The notes: generated from the sequence alone by a model not told the origin. Positions 52,818-62,367 are shown, numbered from the stretch's first letter. The stretch is DNA of 64,000 bases from Micromonospora gifhornensis (GCF_016863515.1 NZ_BOPA01000023.1:43544-107543); one strand, 5' to 3'. Numbers and translations: made by a program.

Positions 52818-53866
52818 GCCGGCACCTCGGCGCAGAGTTCGGCGCGCTCCAGCGGGTGATGGCAGGCGACCTGACCGGCGCGGATGCCGGTGAACGCGGG
52901 CTGCACCCGGCAGGCCGGGGTGGCCCGGTCGCAGCGGGCGGCGAACGCGCAGCCGGCCGGCAGGTCGGTAAGCATCGGCGGGTGCCCCGGCACGGGCCGG
53001 AACGCCCGCTGCGGCAGCGCGTCGAGCAGCGCCGCGCTGTACGGGTGCCCGGGTGCCTCGAACAGCGCCTCGGTGGGGGCGTGCTCGACGATGCGGCTGG
53101 CGTACATGACCGCCACGGTGTCGGCCACCCGCTGTGCGGCAGCCAGGTCGTGGGTGATCAGCAGGACGGCGGCGCCGGCGTCGCAGCGTCGGCGCAGCAG
53201 GTCGAGTGTGTGGTCGACAAGCGGGCGGTCCAGGCCGGTGGTCGGCTCGTCGGCAAGCAGCAGCGGCGGGTCGGGCGCGAGCGCCAGAGCGGTGGCCAGC
53301 CGCTGGGCCATGCCGCCGGACAACTCGTGCGGGTAGCGGTCGAGGTCGGCCGGGTCCAGGCCGACGTCGACGGCGAGGCGGTCGGCGGCGACAGGGGCGT
53401 CGGCGCCGGTGTGACCGTGTGCCCGCAGCGTCTCCACCAGCAGCCGACGACCGGTACGCACCGGTGTCAGCGAGGTCGCCGGGCTCTGCGGCACCAGCCC
53501 GACGACCCGTCCGCGTACCTGCCGGGCCAGTTGTCGTGGCGGGCAGGCGAGCAGGTCGACCGGCGCTGCCCCGTCGCCACCGCGCGCCAGGGCGCTACCG
53601 CCGCGCGATCCGGCGCTACCGCTGCGCGAGCCGGCGCTGTCGGTGCGCAGCAGGGCGCGGCCGGTGACCGTGGCGTTGCGGGGCAGCAGGCCGAGCAGGG
53701 CGTGGGCGAGGACCGACTTGCCGCAGCCGGACTCGCCGACGACGGCGACGAGTTCACCGGGTCGGATGTCCAGGTGCAGGTCGGTGACGGCGTGGACGAC
53801 GGCGTCCGGCAGCCGGAAACGGACCGTGAGCCCGGCGACGGCCAGCAGCGGGTCGGTGGTGGTCAC
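52814..53866 (-). CDS. ABC transporter ATPase, OppD/DppD type
   Basis: 350 residues from GTG 53866 (GTGA overlap); the frame extends upstream but that part overlaps the permease. Walker A VGESGCGKSVL (about 43-53), signature ELSGGMAQR, Walker B LLADEPTTGLD, and the C-terminal oligo/dipeptide motif region with the Cys cluster (GCAFAARCDRATPAC) that carries iron-sulphur in some family members. Residues 74-100 are a Ser/Gly/Arg insertion encoded by 21-bp DNA repeats between Walker A and the Q-loop. Confidence 0.92.
   Translation of the reverse strand: MTTTDPLLAVAGLTVRFRLPDAVVHAVTDLHLDIRPGELVAVVGESGCGKSVLAHALLGLLPRNATVTGRALLRTDSAGSRSGSAGSRGGSALARGGDGAAPVDLLACPPRQLARQVRGRVVGLVPQSPATSLTPVRTGRRLLVETLRAHGHTGADAPVAADRLAVDVGLDPADLDRYPHELSGGMAQRLATALALAPDPPLLLADEPTTGLDRPLVDHTLDLLRRRCDAGAAVLLITHDLAAAQRVADTVAVMYASRIVEHAPTEALFEAPGHPYSAALLDALPQRAFRPVPGHPPMLTDLPAGCAFAARCDRATPACRVQPAFTGIRAGQVACHHPLERAELCAEVPA
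53590..53650. repeat. 21-bp tandem repeats inside ATPase gene
   Basis: Units 53590-53610 and 53611-53631 differ at two bases and a partial third reaches 53650. On the coding strand they give the repeated GSAGSR-type residues. The array keeps the reading frame. Confidence 0.8.
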
Positions 53867-54732
53867 AGTTGCAACTCCGCACGTACCCGGGGGTCGAGGT
53901 GGTCCCGCCAGTGGGCGGTGAGGGCGGCCAGCGCGAGCGTGACCACGATCAGCACCAGGCCCGGGGTGAGGCTGGCCCACCAGGCGCCGGCGAGCAGGGA
54001 TCCCCGACCGTCGTTGATCATGTTGCCGAGGGAGGCCAGGTGCGGGGGCAGGCCGAGACCGAGGAAGGACAGGGCGGTCTCGTGCCACACCGCGTGCGGG
54101 ATCATCAGGGTGGTGGCCAGTGCGAGCCGAGGCAGCACGTGCGGCAGCAGGTGCCGGGTGAGCACCCGCATCCGCCCGGCCCCACCGGAGACGGCCGCGT
54201 CGATGAACGGCCGGTGCCGCAGGCTCAGCAGCTCGGACCGGACGATCCGGGCGGTGGACAGCCAGTGGGTGAGCCCGACGGAGAGCACCACCGCGCCCAG
54301 GCTGGGTCGCAGCATCGCCACGATGAAGATGCCCAGCAGCAGGTGCGGCATCGCCGCGATGGTGTCCACCAGCCGCATCAGGATCCGGTCGACCCAGCCG
54401 CCGAGGGTGCCGGCGAGCGCACCGACGGCACCGCCGATGACGGCGGCGACCAGGGCTGCGAAGACTCCGACCAGCAGCGAGACGCGCAGCCCGTAGATGC
54501 TGCGCAGCAGCACGTCGCGGCCGAGATCGTCGGTGCCGGCCGGGTGTGCCGCCGACGGTGCCAGCCGGGTCTGCGACAGGTCGATCGCGCTCTGGTCCAG
54601 CGGCCAGAGCACCGGGGCGAGCAGGCAGGCGAGCACGGCGACGGCGAGCACCGTGCCGGCGACGGTCGCGCCGAGGCGGCCCGGCCGGAGTCGGGGCAGT
54701 CGGCGTACCCGGGTGAGGACGGCGGCGGTCAT
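53863..54732 (-). CDS. ABC permease, DppC type
   Basis: 289 residues. Six helices; the N-terminal helix is followed by the DppC-type AHPAGTDDLGRDVLLRSIYG. EAA-like loop ELLSLRHRPFIDAAVSGGAGRMRVL. Works with the DppB-type permease; starts at ATG 54732 overlapping the DppB stop (ATGA). Confidence 0.93.
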   Translation of the reverse strand: MTAAVLTRVRRLPRLRPGRLGATVAGTVLAVAVLACLLAPVLWPLDQSAIDLSQTRLAPSAAHPAGTDDLGRDVLLRSIYGLRVSLLVGVFAALVAAVIGGAVGALAGTLGGWVDRILMRLVDTIAAMPHLLLGIFIVAMLRPSLGAVVLSVGLTHWLSTARIVRSELLSLRHRPFIDAAVSGGAGRMRVLTRHLLPHVLPRLALATTLMIPHAVWHETALSFLGLGLPPHLASLGNMINDGRGSLLAGAWWASLTPGLVLIVVTLALAALTAHWRDHLDPRVRAELQL

Positions 54733-55733
54733 TCGAGCCGTACCCGTGGGTCGGCGGCGGCGTAGGCGAGGTCGGTGCCGAGGTTCGCGGCCAGCACCAC
54801 GACGGTGGTCGCCAGGGTGGTCGCCGCCAGCAGCGGGAAGTCGCTGCCCAGCGCGGCCTGCACGGTCACCGCGCCCAGGCCGGGCAGCGAGAACACGGTC
54901 TCCACCAGCACCGCCCCGCCGACGAGTTCGGGCAGGTGGGTGCCGATCAGGGTGAGGAAGGGCAGCAGCCCGGTACGCAGGGCGTGACCGAACAGGACGG
55001 TACGCCCCGGTAGGCCACGGGCGCGGGCGGCAAGCACGTGGTCGTCGCGCAGGCTGTCGGCGACCGAGTCACGGATGAACAGCACGAACCACGGCAACTG
55101 GGACACTGCCAGCACGCCGACCGGCAGGATCAGGTGCCGGGCGACGTCGGCCACGTCGGTGCTGGTGGCGGTGATGTCGGTCAGGCCACCGGCCGGCAGC
55201 CAGCCGAGGCTGAGCGCGAACAACGCGATCGCGGCCAGGCCGAGCCAGAACGACGGCACGGACTGGATCGCGTACGCGGTCGTGCGCAGCGCCCGGTCGA
55301 ACCAGCCACCCCGGCGGTACGCGGCCAGCGTGCCGAGCAGCAGGCTGGCCAACAGCACCACGACCAGGGCGGCACCGACAAGCAGCAGGGTCCAGCCGGC
55401 GCGGGCGGCCAGCACGTCGGCCACCGGCTCGTGTCGGCTGGTCGACCAGCCCAGGTCGCCCCGGAGCAGGTTGCCCAGCCAGCGCAGGTACTGCACCGGC
55501 AGCGGGTCGTCGATGCCCCAGTTGGCCCGGATCTGGGCGAGGTTCTCCTCGCTTGTGGTGAAGGCCGCCGCACCGGCGTACTGCTGGGCGGGGTCGATCG
55601 GTGAGGCCGCGCCGAGGGCGAACATGCCGGCGCTGGTGGCGAAGAGCACCGGGACGGCCACCAGCAGCCGGTTGCGGATCATGCGGCCGGCGCCGGTGCG
55701 CCGTCGACGCCGGGCCCGGGTCGGGGCGGTCAC
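54729..55733 (-). CDS. ABC permease, DppB type
   Basis: 334 residues from GTG 55733, overlapping the binding-protein stop by GTGA. A basic stretch (RARRRRR) precedes the first helix, giving positive-inside topology. DppB features: GIDDPLPVQYLRWLGNLLRGDLGWS and DHVLAARARGLPGRTVLFGHALR. The permease pair forms the channel for the substrate brought by the lipoprotein. Confidence 0.93.
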   Translation of the reverse strand: MTAPTRARRRRRTGAGRMIRNRLLVAVPVLFATSAGMFALGAASPIDPAQQYAGAAAFTTSEENLAQIRANWGIDDPLPVQYLRWLGNLLRGDLGWSTSRHEPVADVLAARAGWTLLLVGAALVVVLLASLLLGTLAAYRRGGWFDRALRTTAYAIQSVPSFWLGLAAIALFALSLGWLPAGGLTDITATSTDVADVARHLILPVGVLAVSQLPWFVLFIRDSVADSLRDDHVLAARARGLPGRTVLFGHALRTGLLPFLTLIGTHLPELVGGAVLVETVFSLPGLGAVTVQAALGSDFPLLAATTLATTVVVLAANLGTDLAYAAADPRVRLE

Positions 55734-57319
55734 GAGCGTCGGGTCCAGGTGTTGATGTTCCACCAGATGCTGTTGGCGACGTCGTGCTCGTGCGGCTCGA
55801 CCCGGGGCACCACACCGTTCACCGAGTCCCGCACCACGTAGGTGTGCTCCAGATAGGTGAGGAACACCCACGGCACGTCGGTGGCCAACTGCCGCTGGAA
55901 GGTGGCGTAGGCGGCCTTGCGCCGCGCGGGGTCGGCCTCGGCCCGGCCGTCGCGCAACGCCCGGTCGGTCACCTCCGAGGCGTACGAGCCGGGGTTGAAG
56001 AAGCCCTGCCCGGCGAAGTCGGAGTGGAACAGCTTGTAGGAGACGAAGTCCGGGTCGTACGGGGTGCCGTACCCCATGATCAGGGCGTCGGAGCCCATCC
56101 GGGGAGTGATGGCGTCCCAGGTGAGGCCCTCGGGCGTGACCGCGATGCCGATCTTCTTCGCGTCCGCGGTGACGGCCAGGGCGAGTTCCTTGCGCAGGCT
56201 GTCGGCGGCCGGGTACATCAGGCTGAAGGCGGCCCGGGTGCCGTTTTTGACCCGGATGCCGTCCGGGCCGGGCCGCCAGCCGGCGGCGTCCAGCAGCGCG
56301 GTGGCGGCGGCCGGGTCGGCGGTCGGTGCGCCGGCCACGGCCGGCTCGGCGAACTCCGACGACGGCGGCACCGGACCGTACGCCGGCTCGCCGGCCCCGC
56401 CGAGGACGCCGTTGACCATCGCGGCGCGGTCGACGGCGACGTTTAGCGCACGCCGCACCGCCACGTCACCGGTGACCGGGTTGCCCATCGGCAGCATGAC
56501 GCCCCGGTAGTCGGCGGTGGGCGTCTTGTGCACCCGGTAGCCGGCCTGAGTGTCGAAGCCGCTGGCCAGCTTGGGTGGCAGTTCGGCGGCGTCGAACTCG
56601 CCCGCGCGGGTGCGCTGGGCGCGGACGTTGTCGTCGGGTACGAAGGCGACCACGACGCCGCTGTTGGTGGGGCGGCCACCCCAGTAGCGGTCGTTGGCGG
56701 CCAGCACCAGCCGGTCACCCGGAGTCCACGAGGTGACCCGGTACGGCCCGGTGCCGATCGGCTGCCGGTTGAAGGCGGCCTTGTTGACGTCCTGCCCGTC
56801 GAACGCGGCGGCCGGCACGATGCCCAGCGTCAGCCGCTGCAGGAACGGCGCGTAGGCGTACCGGAGGGTGAAGACCACTGTGGTGTCGTCCGGCGCGGTG
56901 ACCGAGGCGAGCATGTCCAGGTCGCTGCGCAGCGTCGAGTCGACCTTCTCGTCGAGCACCGCCTGGTAGGTGAAGACGACGTCCCGCGCGGTCAGCGGGG
57001 TGCCGTCGTGGAAGAGCACTCCGTCCCGGAGCCGAGCGGTGATGCTCTTGCCGTCGTCGGAGACCGTGGGCAACTCCCGGGCCAGGGCCGGGACGAGGTG
57101 GTTACGCTCGTCCCGGCTGACCAGACCGTCGAAGATCAGCGCTGCGCCGTCGACCCCGTAGTTGAGTACGGGGTTGAGGGTGTCCGGCTCTCCGGCGGTC
57201 GCCACGATCAGGGGGGCGTCGGCCGGAGCGCCCGACGGGTTGGTCGGTGACGAGCAGGCGACCAGGGCGAGTAGCAGTGCGGTGCCGGCGGCCAGCCGGA
57301 CACCTGTCGTTCGGGACAT
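55730..57319 (-). CDS. Family 5 solute-binding lipoprotein (peptide/nickel type)
   Basis: 529 residues from ATG 57319; a longer frame upstream runs through the promoter. Lipobox LALVAC, Cys22. Family 5 motifs: TAGEPDTLNPVLNYG, GVLFHDGTPLTARDVVFTYQ, PIGTGPYRVTSWTPGDRLVLAAN and YWGGRPTNS. Heads the operon SBP-permease-permease-ATPase-ATPase, the Dpp/Opp/Nik order. The ligand could be peptides, nickel chelates or other metallophores; no feature decides. Confidence 0.92.
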   Translation of the reverse strand: MSRTTGVRLAAGTALLLALVACSSPTNPSGAPADAPLIVATAGEPDTLNPVLNYGVDGAALIFDGLVSRDERNHLVPALARELPTVSDDGKSITARLRDGVLFHDGTPLTARDVVFTYQAVLDEKVDSTLRSDLDMLASVTAPDDTTVVFTLRYAYAPFLQRLTLGIVPAAAFDGQDVNKAAFNRQPIGTGPYRVTSWTPGDRLVLAANDRYWGGRPTNSGVVVAFVPDDNVRAQRTRAGEFDAAELPPKLASGFDTQAGYRVHKTPTADYRGVMLPMGNPVTGDVAVRRALNVAVDRAAMVNGVLGGAGEPAYGPVPPSSEFAEPAVAGAPTADPAAATALLDAAGWRPGPDGIRVKNGTRAAFSLMYPAADSLRKELALAVTADAKKIGIAVTPEGLTWDAITPRMGSDALIMGYGTPYDPDFVSYKLFHSDFAGQGFFNPGSYASEVTDRALRDGRAEADPARRKAAYATFQRQLATDVPWVFLTYLEHTYVVRDSVNGVVPRVEPHEHDVANSIWWNINTWTRRS

Positions 57320-57645
57320 GACTGTTACCGCTCCTCGCGGGTGGCGACGATGGGTGCGGCGTCCGACCCGAGGTGACCGGCCGGTGAGCCGCCCAATGGG
57401 TAGGGATCTTGGATCGCCACACCGCCATACTTGCGTAGTTGCAAACTCATGGCAAGAAAGCGCGCTGTGGCCATTGCCACGTTCGCTCCACCCGCGCCGA
57501 CCAGGGGTCAGACCCGGCCGTCCTGCATCATCCAAGCCCCGGAAAACCGCAGCTCACGCCCGGGTTAACCGCAGCCCACCACCCGATGAAAGCCCAGCTC
57601 ACACGCCCCTGGTGCCCAGCTCACGCGCCGGTGCGACATCTCCGG
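57320..57645. other. Intergenic region between importer and SpoOM genes
   Basis: About 325 bases. The left part holds the importer promoter; a short inverted repeat TTGCAACTACGCAAG on the minus strand near 57432 could be an operator. The right part has three AGCTCAC words but no gene. No convincing ORF. Confidence 0.5.
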
Positions 57646-58668
57646 TCACTCGTCGCCGCCGTCGTCTGCGCCCTCGTCCCCACCGTCGTCGCCGAAGGCG
57701 TCGAAGACCTCCTCGGCCACCATGCCGCCGGCGAACCCGAGCGCCGCACCGCCCACCACACCGGCAGCCACCGCGCCCATTCCGGGCCCACTCCGCCCAT
57801 GATGGTCGTGGTCGTGGTCGTGGCCGTAGGCGGGCTGATGCGGCGGATACCCGTACCCCGGCTGGCCGTAGCCGGGCTGGGTGGCGCGGTACTGCTCCAG
57901 GGCCTCGCGGAACCAGCCGTCCACCACGGCGGCCCAGTCGAGTCGCTCGGCGTCGGCGTGCGCGACCCGGTAACGGCCGTAGGAGTCGTGGCCGCCGGTG
58001 AAGAGGCCGCCTCGCCTGTCGAACTCCAGGACGATGTCCATGCCCTGCTCGTCGGCGAGGAAGGTCACCTCGACCTCGGTGACCCCGTGGGCGTACTGCG
58101 GCGCGGCGAAGTACTCGATCTCCTGGTAGAACGGCAGCGTCTGGTGCACCCCGGCGATCTGCCCCCGCTCCAGGTCGGCGCCCTTGAACTGGAAGCCGAG
58201 CCGACCGAAGGCCTCGAGGATGCGCTCCTGCACGGGCAGCGGGTGCACGTGCACCGGGTCCAGGTCGCCCTTGTCGACCGCGCCGCGGATGACCACCTCC
58301 GTGCGCAGCCCCATGGTCATGCCGGGCAGGCGCTGGCCGTACACGTCGGTCACCGGGGTCTGGATCGGCATCTGGACCTGGAACGGCAGGGACAACTGCT
58401 GCCCCTGCGCCAGGCGCAGCCCACCGGCGACCGGGGTGCGGTGGAACTCGACGGTGGCGTCGTGGTCCCCCTCCTCGCCGTCGATCTCGACCCGGGTGAC
58501 CAGCCCCACGACGATCTGGTCGATGTCCACGTCGTGGCTGCCGCCGGTCAGGTTCACCTGCCCACCGAGCATCAGCCCGGGGCGGGTGCTCGGATTCGAC
58601 AGGACCGTGTCGACGCTGGGCGCGCCGATCCCGAAGGCACCCAGCATCTTCTTGAACACCACGAGCAT
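57646..58668 (-). CDS. SpoOM (sporulation-control) family protein
   Basis: 340 residues from ATG 58668 (GAGGGAG ribosome site). Arrestin-like SpoOM core (about 1-260): MLGAFGIGAPSVDTVLSNP, PGLMLGGQVNLTGGSHDVDIDQI, VHVHPLPVQERILEAF and EIEYFAAPQ. The tail has a Gln/Tyr/Pro-rich part, a HDHDHDHH metal-binding-like cluster, a Gly/Ala hydrophobic stretch and an acidic end (DDGGDEGADDGGDE). In Bacillus the namesake helps control sporulation; in actinomycetes the role is not defined. Confidence 0.88.
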   Translation of the reverse strand: MLVVFKKMLGAFGIGAPSVDTVLSNPSTRPGLMLGGQVNLTGGSHDVDIDQIVVGLVTRVEIDGEEGDHDATVEFHRTPVAGGLRLAQGQQLSLPFQVQMPIQTPVTDVYGQRLPGMTMGLRTEVVIRGAVDKGDLDPVHVHPLPVQERILEAFGRLGFQFKGADLERGQIAGVHQTLPFYQEIEYFAAPQYAHGVTEVEVTFLADEQGMDIVLEFDRRGGLFTGGHDSYGRYRVAHADAERLDWAAVVDGWFREALEQYRATQPGYGQPGYGYPPHQPAYGHDHDHDHHGRSGPGMGAVAAGVVGGAALGFAGGMVAEEVFDAFGDDGGDEGADDGGDE

Positions 58669-58823
58669 CTCCCTCGACAGCGGCGGGCGCGGCGCGGACG
58701 CGAGATTCTTACGCAGATCCGTTGTGCCGCAACGGGATCAGCGCCATCCACGATGGATCCCGTCGGGTCGGCAAGCTAACACCGCCGGCTGAGAGATAGC
58801 TGAGAGGGGTCAGCATGTCACAC

Positions 58824-60296
58824 TCAGTGAGAGCTTCGCTCTGCCGGGCGCGGGAGACGCCAGCCGCTCGCCGGGCCCAGCAACGAGTCGGCGGGTCCGG
58901 CGGAGCCGGCCGGGTAATCCCGCAGCGGCACCGCGCCCGCCTTCCAGGCGGCCAGCACCGGCTCGACGATGCGCCAGCACTCCTCGGCCACGTCGCCGCG
59001 CACCGACAGGGTCGGGTCCCCGTCGAACGCGCCGCGCAGCACCTCGCCGTACGCCGGCAGGTCACCGGGGCCGAACTCCGCCAGCAGGTCCACCTGGTCC
59101 AGGTCGAAGGGGTTGCCCGGACCGTTGATGTTGAGATCCAGGCCGAGCCGGTCCGGGCCGAACCCGATCCGCAGCCGGTCCGGACGCTCGTACCCGGTCA
59201 GCCCGTCGGGCACCCGGTCCGGCTGCTTGAAGGTGATGACCGCTTCCTTGCGTACGCCGGCCATGGCCTTTCCCGACCGCAACCGGAAGGGCACTCCCGC
59301 CCAGCGCCAGGTGTCCACGGTCAACACCAGTTCGGCAAGCGTCTCCGTGCCCCGGGCCGGGTCGACGCCCGGCTCGTCGACGTAGCTCGGCAGCCGCCGA
59401 CCGGCGATCTCGCCCGCGGTGTACCGGCCCCGGCGGCTGGACATCACCGGGTCGTCACCCCACAGCCGGGTGGCCCGCAACACCTGGGCCAGGCGGCCCC
59501 GCAACTCCCGGGCCTCCAGGCTGGGCGGCGGTTCCATGGTGAGCAGGGCGAGCACCTGGAGCAGGTGGCTCTGCACCATGTCCACAAGCGCGCCCGCGCC
59601 GTCGTAGTAGCCGGCCCGACCCTCCAGGCCGAGGGTCTCGTCGAAGACGATGTCCACGCAGGCCACGTGCGTGGAGTTGAGCACCGGCTCGAAGATCCGG
59701 TTGGCGAACCGCAGCCCGAGCAGGTTCAGCACCGTCGACTTGCCGAGGAAGTGGTCGATGCGGTGCACCTGCTCCTCGGGCACCAGGGTGGCCAGCAGGT
59801 TGTTCAGCGACCGGGCCGAGATCCGGTCGACACCGAACGGCTTCTCCAGCATCAGCCGGGTGCCGGGCGGTACGCCGATGCGGGCCAGCGCGGCGGCCGA
59901 GCGGGCGGCCACCATCGGCGGCAGCGCGAAGAAGATCACCAACGGGCCGGTGCAGTCGCCCAGCAGCCGCCGCAGATCCTCCTCGCGGGTCACGTCGGCC
60001 GGCACGTACCAGCTCCGGCCGATCAGTTCGGTCTCGCGGGGGCCGTCCGCGCCGACGGTGGCGAAGGACTCGGTGACCCGGCGACGCCACCGCTCGTCGT
60101 CCCAGTCGTCCATGCCGCTGCCGATCAGCCGCAGCCCCGGCAACGCGCCGCTGGCCACCAGCCGACCCAGGCCGGGCAGGAGCAGCCGACCGGTCAGGTC
60201 ACCGCTGGCGCCGAGCACCAGCAGGGTCTGCGGTATGCGGGTGGTGGTGGGCATCGCGGGAGCGGCTGGGGAGGCGATCGGGGCCGACGTCGTCAT
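58824..60296 (-). CDS. zwf: Glucose-6-phosphate 1-dehydrogenase
   Basis: 490 residues from ATG 60296; MPTTTR at 60254 is another possible start. NADP-binding LVLGASGDLTGRLLLPGL, the EKPFG motif, the active-site RIDHFLGKSTVLNLL and PFRLRSGKAM. Slightly short of the usual 500 residues. It oxidises glucose 6-phosphate to 6-phosphogluconolactone with NADP. Divergent from pgi, which acts on the same substrate, across 205 bases. Its common partners opcA, pgl and tal are not here. Confidence 0.94.
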   Translation of the reverse strand: MTTSAPIASPAAPAMPTTTRIPQTLLVLGASGDLTGRLLLPGLGRLVASGALPGLRLIGSGMDDWDDERWRRRVTESFATVGADGPRETELIGRSWYVPADVTREEDLRRLLGDCTGPLVIFFALPPMVAARSAAALARIGVPPGTRLMLEKPFGVDRISARSLNNLLATLVPEEQVHRIDHFLGKSTVLNLLGLRFANRIFEPVLNSTHVACVDIVFDETLGLEGRAGYYDGAGALVDMVQSHLLQVLALLTMEPPPSLEARELRGRLAQVLRATRLWGDDPVMSSRRGRYTAGEIAGRRLPSYVDEPGVDPARGTETLAELVLTVDTWRWAGVPFRLRSGKAMAGVRKEAVITFKQPDRVPDGLTGYERPDRLRIGFGPDRLGLDLNINGPGNPFDLDQVDLLAEFGPGDLPAYGEVLRGAFDGDPTLSVRGDVAEECWRIVEPVLAAWKAGAVPLRDYPAGSAGPADSLLGPASGWRLPRPAERSSH

Positions 60297-60501
60297 GTCC
60301 TTACGATGCCCTGTCCCCGGCCCAGGTCGTACCGCGGCCTCTGACCTCGCCTTCGGCGGACCCGCCCGGTCGCCGCTCACCTGCGGATCGTGACCACTCG
60401 CGGGCGTCGGGCTGGCACGGCGATCTTCATGTGGCAGGCTGGTCTCAGCCGTCGGTCGGACCCCGGCGGTGTGCCGACACAGCGAGGAGACGATCGATCC
60501 G

Positions 60502-62136
60502 ATGGCTGCGGACGTCACCACCACCGACGAGTGGCAGGCCCTGCGCAAGCACGCCGACGAGATCCGCGCGACGCACCTGCGGGACCTGTTCGCCGCCGAC
60601 CCCGAGCGGGGCGCACGGTTGACCGTCGAGGTGGCCGACCTCTATGTCGACTACAGCAAGAACCTGGTCACCGACGAGACCCTCGGGCTGCTGACCGCGC
60701 TGGCCGAGCGGGTCGGGCTCGCCGACCGGATCGCCGCGATGTTCGCCGGTGAGCACATCAACGGCACCGAGGACCGGGCGGTGCTGCACACCGCGCTGCG
60801 ACTGCCCGCCGACGCCGCGCTGACCGTGGACGGTCAGGACGTGGTCGGCGACGTGCACGCCGTACGGCAGCGGATGGCGCAGTTCGCCGAGCAGGTACGC
60901 GGCGGGCAGTGGCGCGGGCACACCGGCGAGCGGATCCGCACCGTGGTCAACATCGGCATCGGCGGCTCCGACCTGGGGCCGGTGATGGCGTACGAGGCCC
61001 TGAAGGCGTACCGCGACGCCGGCATCAGCTGCCGCTTCGTGTCGAACATCGACCCGACCGACATCGCCGAGGCCACCGCCGACCTGGACCCGGCGACCAC
61101 CCTGTTCGTGGTGGTGTCGAAGACCTTCTCCACCCAGGAGACCCTGGCCAACGCCCATCAGGCCCGACGCTGGCTGCTGGCCGGGCTCGGCGGCGACGAG
61201 CAGGCGGTGGCCAAGCACTTCGTCGCGGTCAGCACCAACGCCCAGCGGGTCGCCGACTTCGGCATCGACCCGGCGAACATGTTCGGCTTCTGGGACTGGG
61301 TCGGTGGCCGGTACTCGCTGCCCTCGGCGGTCGGCCTGTCGGTGATGCTCTCCATCGGGCCGGCCCGCTTCGACGAGATGCTCGCCGGCTACCACGCCGT
61401 CGACGAGCACTTCCGCACCACGCCGCTGGCCCGCAACGCGCCGGTGCTGCTCGGGCTGCTCAACGTCTGGTACACCAACTTCCTCGGCGCGCAGACCCAC
61501 GCCGTACTGCCCTACTCGCAGTACCTGCACCGGTTCCCCGCGTACCTGCAACAGCTGACCATGGAGAGCAACGGCAAGTCGGTACGCACCGACGGCCAGC
61601 AGGTGTCGTACGACACCGGGGAGATCTTCTGGGGCGAGCCCGGCACCAACGGCCAGCACGCCTTCTACCAGCTCATCCACCAGGGCACCCGGCTGATCCC
61701 GGCGGACTTCATCGCGTTCAGCGAGCCCCACCACGACATCGGCGACATGCACGACCTGTTCATGTCGAACTTCTTCGCCCAGACCGCCGCGCTGGCCTTC
61801 GGCCGCACCGCCGAGCAGGTCGCCGCCGAAGGCACCCCGCCCGAGCTCGTGCCGCACCGCGTGATGCCCGGCAACCACCCCACCACCTCGATCGTCGCCG
61901 CCCGCCTCACCCCCGCCACCCTCGGCCAACTGGTAGCCCTCTACGAACACATCGTCCTCACCGAGGGCGCGATCTGGGACATCAACCCCTTCGACCAGTG
62001 GGGCGTGGAACTAGGCAAGGTCATGGCCAACCAACTGGCCCCCCTCCTCACCGGCGACGAGGCCGACCTGACCACCCTCGACTCCTCCACCGCCACCCTC
62101 ATCCACCGCTACCGCACCCAACGCCACCGCCCCTAG
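60502..62136 (+). CDS. pgi: Glucose-6-phosphate isomerase
   Basis: 544 residues from ATG 60502 (AGGAG 12 bases before). PGI signatures: TVVNIGIGGSDLGPVMAYEAL, FVVVSKTFSTQETLANA, FGFWDWVGGRYSLPSAVGLSVM, ESNGKSVRTDG and WGEPGTNGQHAFYQLIHQG, ending with NPFDQWGVELGK. Full length for the bacterial enzyme. Interconverts glucose 6-phosphate and fructose 6-phosphate. The stop codon is inside the terminal inverted repeat of the element starting at 62133. Confidence 0.96.
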   Translation: MAADVTTTDEWQALRKHADEIRATHLRDLFAADPERGARLTVEVADLYVDYSKNLVTDETLGLLTALAERVGLADRIAAMFAGEHINGTEDRAVLHTALRLPADAALTVDGQDVVGDVHAVRQRMAQFAEQVRGGQWRGHTGERIRTVVNIGIGGSDLGPVMAYEALKAYRDAGISCRFVSNIDPTDIAEATADLDPATTLFVVVSKTFSTQETLANAHQARRWLLAGLGGDEQAVAKHFVAVSTNAQRVADFGIDPANMFGFWDWVGGRYSLPSAVGLSVMLSIGPARFDEMLAGYHAVDEHFRTTPLARNAPVLLGLLNVWYTNFLGAQTHAVLPYSQYLHRFPAYLQQLTMESNGKSVRTDGQQVSYDTGEIFWGEPGTNGQHAFYQLIHQGTRLIPADFIAFSEPHHDIGDMHDLFMSNFFAQTAALAFGRTAEQVAAEGTPPELVPHRVMPGNHPTTSIVAARLTPATLGQLVALYEHIVLTEGAIWDINPFDQWGVELGKVMANQLAPLLTGDEADLTTLDSSTATLIHRYRTQRHRP

Positions 62137-62239
62137 ACGAGTAGTAAAGGGTCGTAGGCGATTAGGGCCTGAGCCACAGCCGGATCCTCAACACCCTTCG
62201 TCTAACTCCAGCCCGGGGCGTTAGGACTTACTCGTCTAG
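62133..62239. repeat. 107-bp element with 11-bp terminal inverted repeats
   Basis: CTAGACGAGTA at 62133-62143 and its reverse complement at 62229-62239 bound the segment; the pgi stop codon TAG lies in the left repeat. No ORF. It looks like a small non-autonomous (MITE-like) element or a structured terminator. Confidence 0.6.
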
Positions 62240-62288
62240 CACGGTGCGGGCGCGGCGCTGAGGTCGCCCGCTCACAACTGCCCGGCGT

Positions 62289-62367
62289 AAGATCCGCGCA
62301 GCTTCACCGATGTTGCTGTCTCCAGGTACCTCCGAGGCAGCAACATCACCGCAGTTGCGCGGATCTT
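62289..62367. repeat. Nested palindrome, two stem sets
   Basis: Outer perfect 12-bp arms AAGATCCGCGCA (62289-62300) with 62356-62367, inner perfect 10-bp arms GATGTTGCTG (62309-62318) with 62338-62347, and a loop between. About 79 bp overall. It resembles repeat elements I associate with Micromonospora-type genomes. Confidence 0.8.

Noticed and set aside
57425..57445. Zur or NikR box before the peptide/nickel importer
   Set aside because: The short TTGC/GCAA repeat does not match a known metal-regulator box closely enough to assign.
62133..62239. tRNA or other structured RNA after pgi
   Set aside because: The ends are an inverted repeat, but no cloverleaf, anticodon arm or CCA-end pattern is visible.
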